Below are positions 1 through 15,000 of a stretch of DNA of 64,000 nt, in pieces. Position 1 is the first letter of the stretch. Every line of letters starts with the position of its first letter. The stretch is from Branchiostoma floridae (Eukaryota; Chordata; Leptocardii; Amphioxiformes; Branchiostomatidae). The DNA lies in assembly GCF_000003815.2 (NCBI RefSeq), contig NC_049988.1, positions 9,400,181-9,464,180 of the forward strand. Direction: 5' to 3'. The position numbers and the translations under genes are program-made. The notes under the pieces are model-generated. The model worked only from the letters and a program-made list of their open reading frames with translations. It searched no databases and was not told the origin of the DNA.

Positions 1-1640
1 TTCACCGTATTATGGACTGACGGGCCGTTATTATCCTAAGATTAAGTTCTGATCTGATTATGAAGTGGCCGAGGGCGCGCCGGCTCAGGTTGCGGTGTAG
101 TTTACAAAGTGGCGGCTACATCAAACAATGCGCCCCAAATCATCTCCCCCACCCCACCCCAGGGACCCCGGTCTCTCCCCTATAACCGTCTGTCCCCGGG
201 GGTGCTCTAAGGATCAAATGCAACAAAGTCAATCCGAAGAGAAGGTGTGTCATAGTTTATTTTGACAGTTGCCATTTGGTGGACATATATCCTGGTCTAA
301 ACGACGAATAAAAGAGTAACTACGTCCGTCTCATTAACGTTTAGACAATAAAATGTTTAAGTACCTGGACGTGTCTAAAGGGAGAAAGTAATAGTGGAAT
401 GTATATCACAGGTGGTCACGTTCGGACATCTCCAAGAACAAAGGTAATTTCCCTGGATTTGATAAGCTTGTTCAGTTCTTCCAAGCGAAAAACTGATTTC
501 CTGTAGTGTTAGCGATTTTCATTGATACTAGACTTCTGACGGAAATCGTCTCTACTCACGCAGTTCTACATTATTTGGGAAAATTGTATCTTTTTAGGCT
601 AGATAGCTAAATTTCGTTGTGTTTGTACCAGTCAGTAGATCAGAGAAACACTGACAAATAAATTTCGGTACACATCACATTAACATTCTTGTCTCAGATG
701 CTGTCTCGTCCTATTATTGTCATTGTCATAAGTAATGAGTTTTTATAAGGAACTCTAGATGTAAGGGGAAAGAAGGAACATTCCCTGCTATCAATGGAAT
801 AGCAAAACAAAAGGAAAGTTTGCAGTATTTGTTCCGATCTTTAAGTCTGTGTAACACTCTGCTGTCCAGGGCTGCAGTAACTGGCCCCTCCCCGCGGAGG
901 CCGGTGGATGTTGAGCGAGCTGCTATAAGTGAGATTTAATCAGGCTATTCCGATCTTTACCTGTCTTGTGATAATCAGGATGTGTATGAACATGACAAAC
1001 TGATGTAATTAAATGGATGACATCCTCAGGCCACCACAAAGTTCTTGCGAGCGAGCAAATTCTTGCGGAAGAAAAAAAAAACAAGTTGGGCAAAAGACGT
1101 TCCCTTCAGTAAGTCTATCAAAGTGGTCAGGGAGATTGAACAAATGGCTAAACACACAGTCAGAGAACATATGGTACACCAAACAATAAACTCTTTTCTT
1201 GTTGGTCTCTCACGTATTCGTTTTTGACTTTGGAAGACTTCCTTCATTGATGGTTCTGATTTCCCATATTTTGTTACAGTTAACTGCAAATTGCAATTGC
1301 CATACATTTCCATATTTTGCAACTTTTTGGTACAATATCCTGTATGGTCGCAAACTTATTGTTTAAACGGACGAAAGTTGATGCGCACGTGACCGTCTGC
1401 ATAGGATAATCAAGTCAACGTGGCGTTATGACATCAAGCCAATTCTGTCACGTATGATTGATGACTCATCGTTAGAGTATACTAAACGGGACCAAGGGAA
1501 GCGGTCCTTAAATTTAAAGGTCGTTTCCACGTCCCGCTGGGTTATGGGGAGTTTTAAACGGAAATGAAGTGTTTTCAGCTGCATCCTGTAATGTCCATAG
1601 CTATTCAGAGGAAAGAGTCTTGGTGTGTTGTAGTTTTTGA

Positions 1641-1700
1641 GCAGAGCAGAGTAGAGTAGAGTAGAGTAGAGTAGAGTAGAGTAGAGTAGAGTAGAGTAGA
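1641..1700. repeat. (GTAGA)n microsatellite
   Basis: Ten GTAGA units preceded by two GCAGA units. Confidence 0.95.
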
Positions 1701-4700
1701 GATCTTCGGTTAGGTAGGAGTCTTGCTACAGTTGAGACTAAGACAGAAAACGGCCACCGAGGTTGTTGAAAGTCAAACCAAATCAATCCATTCATCGTAA
1801 CTTAACGTATCGATATATGTGTGGTTGTCATCATCGGTCGGCTGCATATATTTACACTCGCTATAGAACACATGGTACAGAAATGTTTCTAGTGAAGAAA
1901 TCGAAGTTTTTTCTCTCTCGCTGCTTCCAATGTGTGCACACATATTTGCCTGTATTCTAAGTTACAACGACAAGGACCTATCTCGATGTTCCTGGGATTG
2001 ACTTGCTTATTTTGTCTACATGCTATCGGGATGGGGTGGGAGGGTATTAAATTTGGTAAAACAAGCTGATACGCATCACGAATAATTGGGCGATTAACGG
2101 GACAGTTATCTTTTAAAGTAGGAGCGTAACGTAAAGTTCGGAATGTCAGGTCTCTGACTACCGCGCGCACGTCAAAAATGTCGATAAGAAATTTCCAAAA
2201 AATTGTTTTCCTTGATCCTACAGTCACGCGACTCGCGAGGATTTAGCCCAAACATTGGATTGTGAAAGATCATACCAGTGTTGTCGGGAAACCATCATTT
2301 TTATGGATTTTGTACTTCCGCTGTTGGGACGCGGTGTTATATGAGAATATGACCTTCACCATGGTAACAAAGTCAGTAAGAATCCCTGCATAGGAATGTC
2401 ACGCTTTGATCACGTTTTGATGGAGGTACGCCAGCTGGCCGGCTAAGATCTTATGGAGATTACGAGGCATAAACCTGGCTTATGTTATCAAAGGGATCAG
2501 GATTTCTTAATGGTAGAACACAATATCCCGTGCTGAAGCCAGTCTGTATGTATCGCCTCAACTCACGTCAGTCTCGGAGCCGCGAGGCGTGAAATCACGT
2601 CTCTGCGCACCTGCCGTTCCTCCGTTCCCGCGTCTTCTCAAGTCACGCGATATTTCATCTGGTCACGTGACACTTGCGCGAGATCCCACGGGATCTGAGA
2701 ACACTTGTTGTCCCCAAAACTATCCTCACGTTTCTCGATTCAAAGCCAAAGCGTCAACTTTTCAACAGAGAAATGCTTTTCCTGGACATCAAGTGGACAG
2801 TCCAGCCTTTCCTATCAGAAAGTTAGATAAGGAAATGACCACTCCTTTTGGATGTGAGCGCCTGTTATCCCTGGCTGTTGATTAGAGGATTACGGAAGAT
2901 AACGTTTGTTTTTGATGAGGAAAGTTGATCCGTCGTTGATACGATAATGGCAAGAACAGGCGGCTGGATGATTTCAAGTATCTGGGAAGAAATTTGGGGC
3001 GAGATGTCTCGAGGGGAAAAGGTTAGGCTTGTATGACGCGTTCAGACGGCTGACCCACATTTGATACTGTAGTACTGTTCTTTTTACGTTCGAGTGCATT
3101 TGATCTTGCATGTGAAGCAAGTGGTGTTGTCAAGATTTTATTGTAGAAACGCGCCTGACGATGGCGACCTATTGCTGCGATTCTCTCTACCACATGTATG
3201 TTATAGAGTTACTGTTAGCCCAAGGACGTTATACCTTGGTTAGCCTAAAGAATCAAAGTATTATTTCTGTTCAATCACTCTTTCGGTTACCGGCTGAAGA
3301 TTAATTTTATCTGTCCTGACTGAGGCCAGGTTATAGTCCACCCTATCTCAAATAAACAGGGTACGTGACCAAAATGGCGCTGGTAACGTCACACTACACT
3401 GACCAGTCGAAACTCATTTCTGGCGAGGCCAGGCTGCGGATTATCTGTGTCCAGTCACAGTTCTGTCATGGCGCAAATCTGGACATTTGTAACAATAATA
3501 GATCACCGATAAGCATCGTCAGATCCCGGCCGCTCGTGGACAGGTCGGGGCACGGACTGTGTCATCCTCCTGATATCAGGGGAAGTCATGATCAGGCAAT
3601 CTTTGGCTTTTCTCATTTGTCTGTACATGCACCCTATCCCTAATCCTATCCTTGATAATCAAAGGAACTGTCTTCTTCAATGGGACACAGTGGTGCCGAT
3701 CTTCCCGGGCCGCAACTAGGCAAACACGCTGTATTGAAGTCCTTCGACTTGAGATGCCAAGTATGTAAACGGATTTTACACTTGTAAACTGTGCATGACA
3801 TTACCTTGCATTAAATTAGTGTTCCTCTTTCTGAACAACTTAGAATTGAACACTTCCTTTCGGTTAGATGACTGGGCTACTGGAAAGACATCCTTCTTGT
3901 ACAACATAAAACTGCTAGATCTATCGGTGTTAGGTACGTTTCTTGTGCAAACAAACACACTTACAGTGTTGTCAACACATAGCCCATCGAAACTCTGGAC
4001 TATGTCACGAAGACTGCGGTCCGCGCGTTGCCATGTACGCTATCAATGTTTGTTGTTTTACATTGCCCTTCGAGTGGCCTTCGAGTAACTTTCCCTGTTG
4101 ACGTTCAATACTCATTTGTTGACATATCATATCTGGTACTTTTGCACTTTGAAGACGAATGTGACATCCGACGTTTTGGCGCACCAGGCAATTGCGCAAA
4201 AACGTACTGTTTAGTTCATAGACTTCCTCGCAAGCACACATCAAGGGATCAAGTTTAGTACTACGACAGACGGGACATCATGTTTTAGAACTACAGGTGC
4301 ATAGTCTGCTTCCTGGCTTTGTGGCAGCGTTACAAGTGGGCATGTGGAAGGTGTCCATGAGATCTTGGTACCATGGGGATACGGGAGAAAAAAGGTGTTG
4401 AAAGATAGCAAACAAACATCGGCGGACTTTTCCTCATACACCCACCGACCCACACTCGCATACAATGACTTGTCCCTCATTTTTGGAGGCCATCCAGAGT
4501 CGCCCTGTCTTGTCTCCAGGACAGGTCACATCACGTTCCCGCCTTTTCGCCCCTCCTGGATTCCTCTCGTCCCCAGGGTCGTCATTAGGATGATGCTTCC
4601 CACCACCGCCCAGGCGGCGCCTCTGATCTCGGTAATACCCCGTAAAACTGGAGACGATCCGGAATAATCACCATGACGACGGTCAAACGTACAAGGTCCA

Positions 4701-6129
4701 TAACATCATCCTTGTTTACACGCAATGTCAGTGTCCCTAGGCTCAACGTGAACATCACTTCAAATATTCTGAACATTCAAGATCTTTCTAGCAATATAAA
4801 TCTTTCTGATACTTCAAATATGTGGCATGATTTTCTTACTGTGCCATAAAATCGTCTCAGAAGTAGAATCTTACAAATCTAGGATATGTTTTAACAGGTT
4901 ACAGGGTTTATAGGGTTGCAACAATAAATTGTTCTTAAAATCAGTCCTCAGCCAGTAAAATTGTCTTACATGCTGTCAAGTCCAATGTCGCAATGTATTG
5001 GTCTTTGAGACTGCCTTGTTATTAATTTCTTGGTCTGTTAAGAAAACGTTGCTAATATTACAACAAAAAGGTTGCAGTTGTTGTGATATTCAATATTGCA
5101 ACTTTCATGTCAGCTGTCTCGTCTTGTACCTCCCTTCTTGTCACGTCTTGATTCCTTCCAACAGATGTCACCGAGGGCTGATCTAGTCAGCGTGAAAAAG
5201 TAAATTTGTGGAAAATGCAGATTTTCCGCGCGAACTTCTGCCTTTTGCTCTGGCCGTAATGACCGATTCCCGGTGGACCCAGGACCGATCCCTGGTGGAC
5301 CCAGGATGACGCGATCTGCCTCAGATTTCGTGACAACGAGGGGAAAGGATCCGTTCTGCCGGATCTGCCGATTCCCCGCCGCCGACTCCTGGGATGACGC
5401 ACCTTGTTTTCCTGCGGTGTTCGATTAATGGTCGATTAATTTGAAGAAACCATTCGACATAGGAATTAGAGAAGGGTTATTAAAACCTAGATTTCTCACG
5501 CTTTTTTTGCAAATAAATTCCCTTTTGACATGAAATGGTGGTTTAGCCATCTCCTGTTCCTACTTAACCTAACTTTACAACTGTACTTTAAAGTTACGTT
5601 CTCTTGTCCCATGTTTGCTCAGTGACGGTCTAGTACACAACACAAAGTCCACCCGTCAAGGTATGCACATCGCCAAGTCTTGACATTTATGACCTCAGGT
5701 CGAGTGAAAGCAATGGGAACTGACACACCTGCCTGTTACAGGTAGCAAATATCTGCTTCGTGGATCTCGTCAACATATTAAAGACTTCTACTGATTGTCA
5801 GTTCATAACAACAGAAGAACCAACCACTGTAACAGGTCGTCGACTTGGGGCGTTTCTGTGCGCAATGCAATGTGAAGGTCTCTTAGCCTTTCAATGTAGT
5901 TATTCAATGTCGTTGTGTCTTGGGCATGGTATTAGGGTGCTCATTACACGTGTGACTCTAGTTTTTGCGTACGCGCACGTCAGGTATACCATTTACGCCT
6001 GTGAGGAACAGCCACGACGGCTTACCAGGAATGATCGAAGTCGTGACCTCTCGATTTGCGATCCCATGCCCACTAACTTGACCACTCGATACGGTTGAGG
6101 CTGCATTGTCAGACAACGCTGTCGTGTCA

Positions 6130-6400
6130 AGGAACCTTTCCAAACTGGGACCCAACCGGGAAGCTTTCGGCTCCGAAAAGTATCATATACGCGTACCTAC
6201 CTACCTAGTCCCTTGACCTTCAGGTCGTTGGAGGACAAGGTAGTCATGAAGATGAAGACATATGTATGATATAAAAGACACCAAACGTAAAGAGAATAGT
6301 CGTGGACATTGTTCGTATATGTTTTATGTAACATTTCTATTCTTCGCTTCCACAACTATAACCCGGCCGGGCCCCGGTTTGAGAATGTGACATTAGCCTA
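6130..6400. mobile_element. Foldback MITE with CCGGGGCCCGGCCGGG arms (copy A)
   Basis: The right end ACCCGGCCGGGCCCCGGTTT followed by GAGAATGTGACATTAGCCTA matches copy B. The left end (CCAAACTGGGACCCAACCGG, then GAAGCTTTCGG) is a diverged version of the same arm. Boundaries are approximate. Confidence 0.5.
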
Positions 6401-9107
6401 AAGTATTGCCACTGAACCCAGATGAAGGACACCTCAGTCTAAGTTGACGGTTGTTGCTTGGCAGCGAAGACACAAACCTACCAGTACATCTGGTGTGCTC
6501 AGGTGAGCGCAGGTATCTGGAACACCTGAAGTGACAGAAAGATCTTATTCTTAACGTTTCAGGGGAACCATTTGTCGATATATACGTGTTCAGTCACCTG
6601 AACCAAGAGTGAGGGGTTATGACTATCGGATACAAACCATTAGACTCAACCATAAACTTTGAATTGTTTGCCCAGATGTGATCCTAACTCATTATCACAT
6701 GTGCCCAGTTGGTGGGCAAGTTATATATATAAGTATCATAAATGGTATACTGTGCTCCCTTGTATTGTTGATTCAAGATATATTTTTTATCTCAGACCAT
6801 TCTATCTCAAGTCCAAGACCACCTGTAGGCTGCAGTGAAATAGATAGCAACTCTTCTGTTTTAACTTTAGTCTGACTGTAGTACTTCCTTCATGTTTTCT
6901 TAAGTTGATCAAGTTCACAGAAATCATATGCGCATGCGTGTCCGTTTGTGCCCTGCACGAATGCCCGGCGTGCGAACCGTTCGGTTGTTTGACGATTAAC
7001 GTGTTTTTTATTTGCGTATTTCGTCATCCGCAGTTTTATGACACGTCACTAAATCACGTGTGCTGGACGTGTGGGTTCGCGGAGAGCGGTGTTTATGTAA
7101 GGGTCCTGCCTAATCAGGGGGCCACACAAGACCTTAAGAACAACTGTTTGCACGGCAAGTTTACCTGTTTGCATAAAGCAGCCGATTCTATTACCTGTTG
7201 AGCTCACCTGTGTTTGACGTGAGTTAACACACCTGAGGTTGGGCACACCTGAGCAGACTGACGTCACAAGGAGAAAAGTGATGAACTATTCACGGAATGC
7301 TCTCCTTCACTTTTAATTAAAACAATAATAGCCACCACCGCGCTTTATATATTTTACTAATATTGGTTAAAACTTGGCAATCTTTTGAGCTTCGCTGTAT
7401 CCCTTTTTTAACGATCATATCGAAATCATTTTCTTCATGATTTAAAAACCTCTTGAATAAAACAAATTACGCCAAGCAATAATTTGCAATAAAACTTCCT
7501 TTGTAAGGTGACAAATATATTACCGTTAGTTACATGAAAAGCACAAAGGAAAAACGTTTGGAAGAGTAATGAAGACAATGTTGACTTCGATATCCGCTGG
7601 ACAAATACACAAGGACTCACAGGTGGCTGAAAATTGCTGCCGATGAAAAGAGTTATCGAGCGGAGGTAATATTGCAGTATGAACCAGTCTATAGAAGAAG
7701 AATTTACTACAGTCTTGTCAACATTTCTTTAAGGTAGTCACAGAGGGTCCTTTCAAGTCATTACGTTGGTATCCAATAAACCGAACTAAACGTTGCACAC
7801 TTGTAACAAAACAGGTGACCTCTAGCTGGGACCTCTTGTCGCTGTCATGTCGTGTTGATCCCTGTATATAAAGATACACGGCTTTCCGATAGAGCACAAA
7901 CACACAGTTTGTTTCCTATTCATCTCACTGAGTTGTTATTTGCGTTTTGTTGTCACCGACCTGTTGTCGACACACCTGCTGTTTGCGTTCCGTTGTCATG
8001 CGCGCATGGAACACCGTATCGGAGAGCAGGCCAAATGGAACAGTAAGTAAGTGAGTCGGAAGGTTCATAGAAATGCTTTCAGCCTCTTTGAGGGGAAAAT
8101 ACTGCTTTTCTCTTCATCGCTTCCTGATACAGTTGATCGTGAATGGAGACTGGAGGTAGCTCATAGTCCACACATGTACAGCTAAAAAGCAAAGACTCTA
8201 TAAAAGAGCTGAAGTAAATCCAAACTTGTGCTAATTTTATACAAGTGACGGTGTCAATCGTACATTACATAGCTGAAGTTTTGTGCTGCGTTTTATATGC
8301 AGACCATTCAAGCATGATTTTATTGTTGAGATACAATGAAAATAGGAACAAAGAAGAACTATTGACGAAGACTCCTTTTTTCTGTCTCGGCGCATAGAGA
8401 AATTTATTTTAGATGTAACACCTCAATAAAAATTAATCAAAATCGTTCAAGGACAAATTTAGGGAAAGTTTGCGCGGCTAAATCGACAATCATACATCCA
8501 GTTGTAGGTAGGGAGCTCCCTACGTTTATACGGGAAAACAGGTCTTTGAAAAGTGCCCTTCCATAGACTGGGTAAGGGAAATTTCAAATTTCGCAGTACA
8601 GTTCATGATCAGGTTGTATCGTATACAAAGGGCAGTAAATATATGCGAATTATCTTAAGTATATCCCAAGGTACGACTTATGCAACCATAGGAGTGCAAA
8701 TCCTCCAAACCACGACAGAGACAGGGTCCGGTCTTCTTAGTAACAGTCATTGGGGTCTACAAGGCACACAATTGCCTACCGGTCTTTGGACATGAATTTA
8801 TGATTTTTCATTCCTTTTTCCAATTTGCGTCCATCGATCACCAGAAGAATTTGCACCCGTCGCATTTCCTTTTGTTCAGCACTGGAGACTTCAAAATTCC
8901 TGCGCGGAAGAATACACAAACAGCCTTTTGTTTCACTTGCACACCTGTGGCCTGGACCGCAGCACCGCAATCATCCGCGCTTGGTTGATTAAGCTGTTTA
9001 CCACACTGTCGAGTAATAACTCGTATTTGCACGGATTCAATATTTGGAGGTTGTTAATTTAGGAAGCTTATTTGTTCGCCCCTACATCGAGGTCGTGTTT
9101 TTCCCCT

Positions 9108-9382
9108 CTCACCTGTGTGACATCCAACGGTGGTGTCCTAGATATGACAACTTGTCACAAGAACGATGGTCGATGTTCACACCTTGTCAGCATAAACAAG
9201 TTTACCTGTGTTGGGTAGCACGGCTTCTGAGAGGTGTACGTCTCTCACCTTCAAGCTTGATCAGGCTATTCTCACCTGTGTGATCTGACATCCAACAGGG
9301 ATGTCCTACGCGTAGATATGACAAGAACGATGGTCTGTATTCACACCTTGTCAGCAAAAGCAAGTTTACCTGTGTTGGGTAA
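9108..9382. repeat. Two direct copies of a 110-bp segment
   Basis: CTCACCTGTGTGA...GACATCCAAC...ATATGACAA...AAGAACGATGGTC...TTCACACCTTGTCAGC...TTTACCTGTGTTGGGTA occurs at 9108-9217 and 9271-9382, offset 163 bp, with small changes. It directly abuts the MITE at 9388. Confidence 0.75.
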
Positions 9383-9387
9383 AGCTA

Positions 9388-9709
9388 GGGGCACAACCCG
9401 CCGTACTTGCAAGTGCGTGCTGTCTACGTGCCAAAACGTGGGCAATCTTTTGGTATCCGTAAGTGGTAAGTACCGTCTCCGTACGAACACGTGGCGAATC
9501 CCACGGATTTGGGAGCACGCAGACACGCCGTAGAAATTTAAGTGCATGCAGAACTTTCTCTGCGTTCGGGCTGCGGATTCGCCCTCCGTACGTGCCAGTA
9601 CGGGCGACGCACCTGCCATGTACAGACTGAACGTTTTCAGGAATATGTGGCGGACGTGGCCTCCACAAAAAACGTACGGACAAATTGCACGTACGGCGGG
9701 TTGTGCCCC
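9388..9709. mobile_element. GC-rich MITE with 24-bp terminal inverted repeats
   Basis: Ends GGGGCACAACCCGCCGTAC(T/G)TGCAA in opposite orientation with one mismatch; 322 bp; interior rich in ACGTGC/CGTACG. No clear target duplication. Open frames across it on both strands reflect GC-rich palindromic sequence, not genes. Confidence 0.65.
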
Positions 9710-9873
9710 AGGATTGACACGGCTTTTTAAAATTGCACCCCTTTTCCCTTCAGGGTTTTTCAAGATTTTTCCCCAAGGGGAAGGGGCCCGCAGGCCCGCC
9801 CTTTTTTGTTTATGACACATCCCCGCATATTTAAAAAATTAGGTGGGAAATGTTTAAAATTGTAAATTAGGGG

Positions 9874-9896
9874 CCCCCCCCCCCCCCCCCCCCCCC
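9874..9896. repeat. Poly-C tract
   Basis: A run of 23 C after GGG. Length may be unreliable in the assembly. Another C run (about 17) lies at 59142-59158 in intron 9 of the FN3 gene. Confidence 0.9.
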
Positions 9897-11239
9897 AATA
9901 AACGTTAGTGCCCATGGAAGGCTCTTTCCTTGTATCTCTAACAAATTTTCACCAATGCTTCGTGTATATTGCACGTCCCGGCCGTAATTTCTACCTGTAC
10001 TTGTTACTATACATATCTCAATTCTATCGGGCCTTACATGTTTGATATGTATTACTTTTTCTCCTCGTTTGTTGGAGTTTGAATAATATTCGGACTTCCC
10101 AGACTCTCAAAAATTACTCCTCTGACCTACATCGAGATTGTAATGTTGAATTTGTTTTGGAAGTAAAGTCAGGTCAATTTTCAGCATCATGCGAGATAGG
10201 ACTACAGGTAACCACACGGAATCCCCACAAGTTCTTTTTTGTGTCGATGAAATAACCTCTTCACAAGTTAACATACCTTTACACACTATGATGGCGACAA
10301 TATGAAGTCTGTGGCCCCAAAAGTGTGTTAATCGGAATGTGCTTCCTCACCAGGTGCGATGTTTAGCAGGGTTATCTCTTAATTTGTAGTCCCAATGAGG
10401 AGGCGTTTGAAGTGGTTATTCGTTCTCCTACTGATAAGCAAAGTATTGTTATTTTTAGACGTTTGTCATCAAAGTTATCAGTGGCTGTTTACTACCTTAT
10501 CAGATGATATTTGTCATCATAAGTACACGTTTGTGAGCTAGTTTAGTTTTACACCTGGAGGCACAGAATTGTACGTGTAATAGACGCTACACTAGCTATA
10601 GGCACTCTAGAGTCTGAGAAGAGTTACCTATACAGTTTGTCATTCTCTGACTGATTTCAGAAAATATTTGTCACACTTTGTTGTGTACGGATGCCCACGA
10701 GTTGTCGCAGTTAATTATCTTGGGTTTTGCTAACTAAAGGTGAACCAAATATTTGCACACTCATCTAATATGATGTGGTAGATTCCCCACCTGTATCTAT
10801 ATGATAAAGCTGTTCTTATTAAGCATCTCGAACAAGTAGTGTCTTAAGTCGAATTTCAGAATGAAATTCGTTTTGGTCATCCGCCAATAGCTTTCCTAAT
10901 CTGATATTAAACAACTTTGAAACCTCACCACAGAGCCGCTTGTGTTCTTCAATGTTACATGTAACTAGATGAAGACCCATGGCATCTGATAAAAAGACAC
11001 GAACAGAACAGAATAGAAGAAGATAGTCGCATTTGAAAATTTGCAGAGACCAGACAGCATCTTGCTGTTTGCATATTATTGATATTCATTTTTTGCCTTA
11101 TTACTCGTTTATCAACTTTTGGCAAGTACATTTGTATATAAAACTTAGCGAATAGAGATCTCTGTGAATAACTAAAGCAAGAAAAGAAAGTGCTAAGATA
11201 TGATTGTATTTTGTATGCCAGTTTGAATCACTTCATATG

Positions 11240-11580
11240 CTTGACGATTTCACTGTGGTAATACCATTGACAATGTCACTGTTGTGATACCATTGACGAT
11301 TTCACCGTGGTAATACCATTGCCGATATCACCTTTGTAATACCATTGTCGATATTACTGTGGTAATAACATTGCCTATATCACTGTACATGTGGTAATAC
11401 CATTGGTAATACAACTGTAGTAATACCATTGACGAAATCACTGTGGTACTACCATTGACGATATCACTGTGGTAATACTCTTGACGATATCACCGTAGTA
11501 ATACCATTTACTGTGATAATACTATGGATAATATCACTGTAGTAGTACCATGGATAATATCGCTGTAGTAATACCTTTGG
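11240..11580. repeat. Degenerate 27-bp minisatellite, about 12 copies
   Basis: Unit close to TTGACGATATCACTGTGGTA + ATACCAT with many substitutions and small indels, for example TAGTAATACCATGGATAATA near the right end. Confidence 0.85.
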
Positions 11581-12040
11581 CACGATGACATCGTCAGAGC
11601 AGCCGTGGCGACCCTACCGTATTGAGACAGGATAATCATTGGACCAATATTTGTGGTTCCCCTCTTCAGCCCGACCCAAGGGCCCGCACCTGGGAGTTAT
11701 TGCTTCCCCTTGTGCGTGTTTGTTCGTGTTTACCTGCTCCCCTACCTGCGCTCAGGTGTTTGTTCATTGATCTTGTCCTGATGACGTCACATGACCTTTT
11801 GACATGACTATTCTCTGTGACAAGTGTCAGAAGTCGTTGAGGGAATGTGTTGTCAAGAAATATTTCCAAATTGGTAATATGCCCGCAGACACTTAGAATG
11901 TAGATATATATAGATTTCCATACAATTCTTAGAATACTGAAATCTGATATGTACCGTATATCTCTTGTTGGCAGTTGGGTACAATTAATGTATATGTATG
12001 TATGTGTGATCTTTTGTGTACCTATGAGTTTTTATACCTG

Positions 12041-12069
12041 AAATAAAGAATAAAGAAAGAAAGAAAGAA
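12041..12069 (+). repeat. AAATAAAGA/AAAGA-rich tail
   Basis: AAATAAAGAATAAAGAAAG then further AAAG units. This could be the 3' tail of a degenerate retroposon (SINE/LINE) whose body upstream I do not recognise, or a simple repeat. Confidence 0.4.
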
Positions 12070-15000
12070 TTCAAAATACGTCATAGTACTTGACCGTTAG
12101 CCTGCAGGTGCAAGGTGCAAGTACGTGTGATCTGTAGCTGTTATCCAGCTTGCAATGCAGGGCCAGGGGTAAAAGGGTAGAATTATAAGAAAACGTAAGG
12201 GGTGTGCATAGCAAGCTAGGAATTATAATCAAAGTAGAGCGTAGAAAGGCTCCTCCCCCATTGCAACTTTTCCAATAGAATAGCCCAAAGAGCATGTTAT
12301 CATCACACACATACACTCCAGTCAGCAGTTAATCGCAATGCCTGTGGTAAAGAAAACACTATAAATCTATAAACCTCACTAAACTTCCTTTTCTAGTCCT
12401 GTTATACCTGTGATTTAAAACCCTTTGTTTGCAACATAAGCATATTAGTATATACCGAACACGTGTTCCAAATCGACAAGAGTGCGGCTGACTAGTAGAA
12501 GAATTATCTAGCGTGAATAAGTCCCTCGGCTTATGGAATAAACTAACACGAAATCTATATACACATTACATACCAGGTTACAATGCAATACGATTTCAAA
12601 GAATGTCGTCTGAGGTAGTGTCCATAGATTAAAAGATAACTATTATAAGCAGTCATCTATAGCAGAATAAAGGCTAGACAGTATCATTGTGTACTAGTAA
12701 CAGTTTGGTACCACCCCCAGCATCGTTTCAAACGAATATACGATAAGAGCATAGTAGAAATCATAACCATATATACAATGTACAAAAAGAACTTATGTCT
12801 GCAAGGGAGGTAAGGATTGATAAATCTCCAAGAAGATACTTGGGGACAAAATCGTGACGTTTTTAAACGGTTTTTCTCACCAGGCCCCAAATTTAAGGGC
12901 ACCATGCGGTATCAAAGATCTGCTTGGAGATAAGTTATAAGGGAGTTGGATTTTTGCAGAGGCGGACATCGTGTGTGTCTGTCCGGAAACCTGCCACTTG
13001 TTCTGGCTGTATAACCGTGCCAATTGTCTGGGCACAGCGGTAGAACAAATGATACAGCACGACTACAGCTGACTCACGTCTGTAGGACGCCCGACTGTGT
13101 CTTCCTCCTCGGCAAAGTTAACGGTTGACTTGCCCTTTGGGTTCGGAACAGTACACGGTTTTATTTCCCATGTCTGTCTGGACTTGTGTTGTAACGTTTC
13201 CGAGGCTTTGACGCGCGTCTGGTGTAGAGTCTAGTGATTTGTATCTAGTCCTGACTGATTGATTTCAAGCTTGTCACAACATATGCACAGTACAGGCTGC
13301 AAATGTTACTCATGTTTGATATCTGAATATTCTGTTACACTTACAGTACCTGACAGAAATGTAGTACATGTACGATTACATATAATCTCAATCTAAGCAC
13401 TGTCTCATTACAACTGACTTTTATTAATTTAACGACAATCTAAAGTTCCTACATATAAATGAATTTATCGGCATTACATGTACGCTTTACAGATCAAGTA
13501 GCGCTTTGAAAAGGCAAAACGCCTAAAGAAACAACGGTTCCTTTATTGATAATGGCATGATCAGTAAATAAATATGTAACACATCATTCAATATTATACG
13601 CTTTTACGTGTACATTTTGTCCCTTTGTGACGTGTACTTGGCTCGGTTGGGCAAAAATAAAGGTCTTCATTCAATATACACGTTTGTCCTAAGACTCCTA
13701 ACAATACTAGATGCAGACAAGCACAAAGGAAATTTAGCACCTTGTTCAAAGTTGAATCCAAGTGTCAGTCTTGCTAATAAAGGATGAAAGCGCACCTGTG
13801 CGTATACTTTTACTAAGTTTTTGGATCGGACAAAGAACAGAAGGTCTAGTCCGAATCTAGGATACTCATTTCTCTCACACTGTCTGTCTGTTGTCTTGCG
13901 GTTGCAATGGTGTGACTATCCCCCGCGGCACCCAGGCGCGAGGCTCCGAGATTGGGGAAAATTGGCGGGAAACGGGAGACCGCTTCAAAGCGCATCCGTC
14001 TGGCTACCTGTCAAGGTGCATCATGGGTGCTCCGAACGAACCCTATGCCGGGAACATACATACCGGGAACACACTGGTTTATGTTGTGGTGATGTTTTAT
14101 GTAATAATCATAAATGATAATATCTGGTGTATTTGCAGCCAGTAAGTACCTAATATTTGGGTAATGAGACTGTTTTACCGGGGCACCGGGGACGTTCCCC
14201 GTTTACGTCCCTTCTGAAACTGTGAAAGACGAAGTCGTATAATGCTTGGTCAGTCTACATCTTCAAGTCAACCATTGACATTACGTGTCACTATGTGCTC
14301 AACTTACCTCTGTCTCATTACTAGTATTATGACCAGTGACCATTGCCACTTTGAAATTGACGTCTTTTTGGTAGTTCCACCAGCCCTTGTTCTTGGCTTG
14401 TTTTCCAAGGAGGTTATCGACTTTTGAGAACTATTCACAACGAAGACGATAGTCATCTTGCACATGCATGTACCAATACCACTGCGAGTTTTCTGCATTT
14501 GGCCATATGCTGTTATATCTGTTAGGGAACTCATTACAAAACAATTTGCCGAAGGACAAGTGAAAAAAAAGGTGACACATGTGTCCCTGTCTCTCATCAT
14601 GATCCTGGTGAGGAAAGTTATTGAAATGGCGACTCGATGTAACTTTTTCATTACCAGATAACAGAACGAAATACAAGACCCGAGCGCCTAATGTAGAAAA
14701 GTGAAAACACACCCCTCCCTTGGGCAATGGAATGTGCCGAGATTGGCGTTTAATTTGCGACATCGCGAGGTCAATGAGTTTCAATGTTATGCTTTGATGA
14801 TTACAGCGATACGCAATGAAGATGAAAGGCGGTGACCGCAGGATATGTGTTACCTTGCCCTGACATGAAAGATGGCGGGCTTGTATGTAGTTGACAACTT
14901 GAAGCCGTAATTTTCTTTTACCCTTATCTACAATCAGTCGTTGGAGGCGATATATGCACTTTTTCACAAAGCTTTGCTGAGTATTCTTCATGCAAAGAAA

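Noticed and set aside
9341-9820. 159-codon open frame on the - strand and several overlapping ones
   Set aside because: Spans the GC-rich MITE at 9388-9709; openness reflects GC-rich palindromic sequence on both strands.
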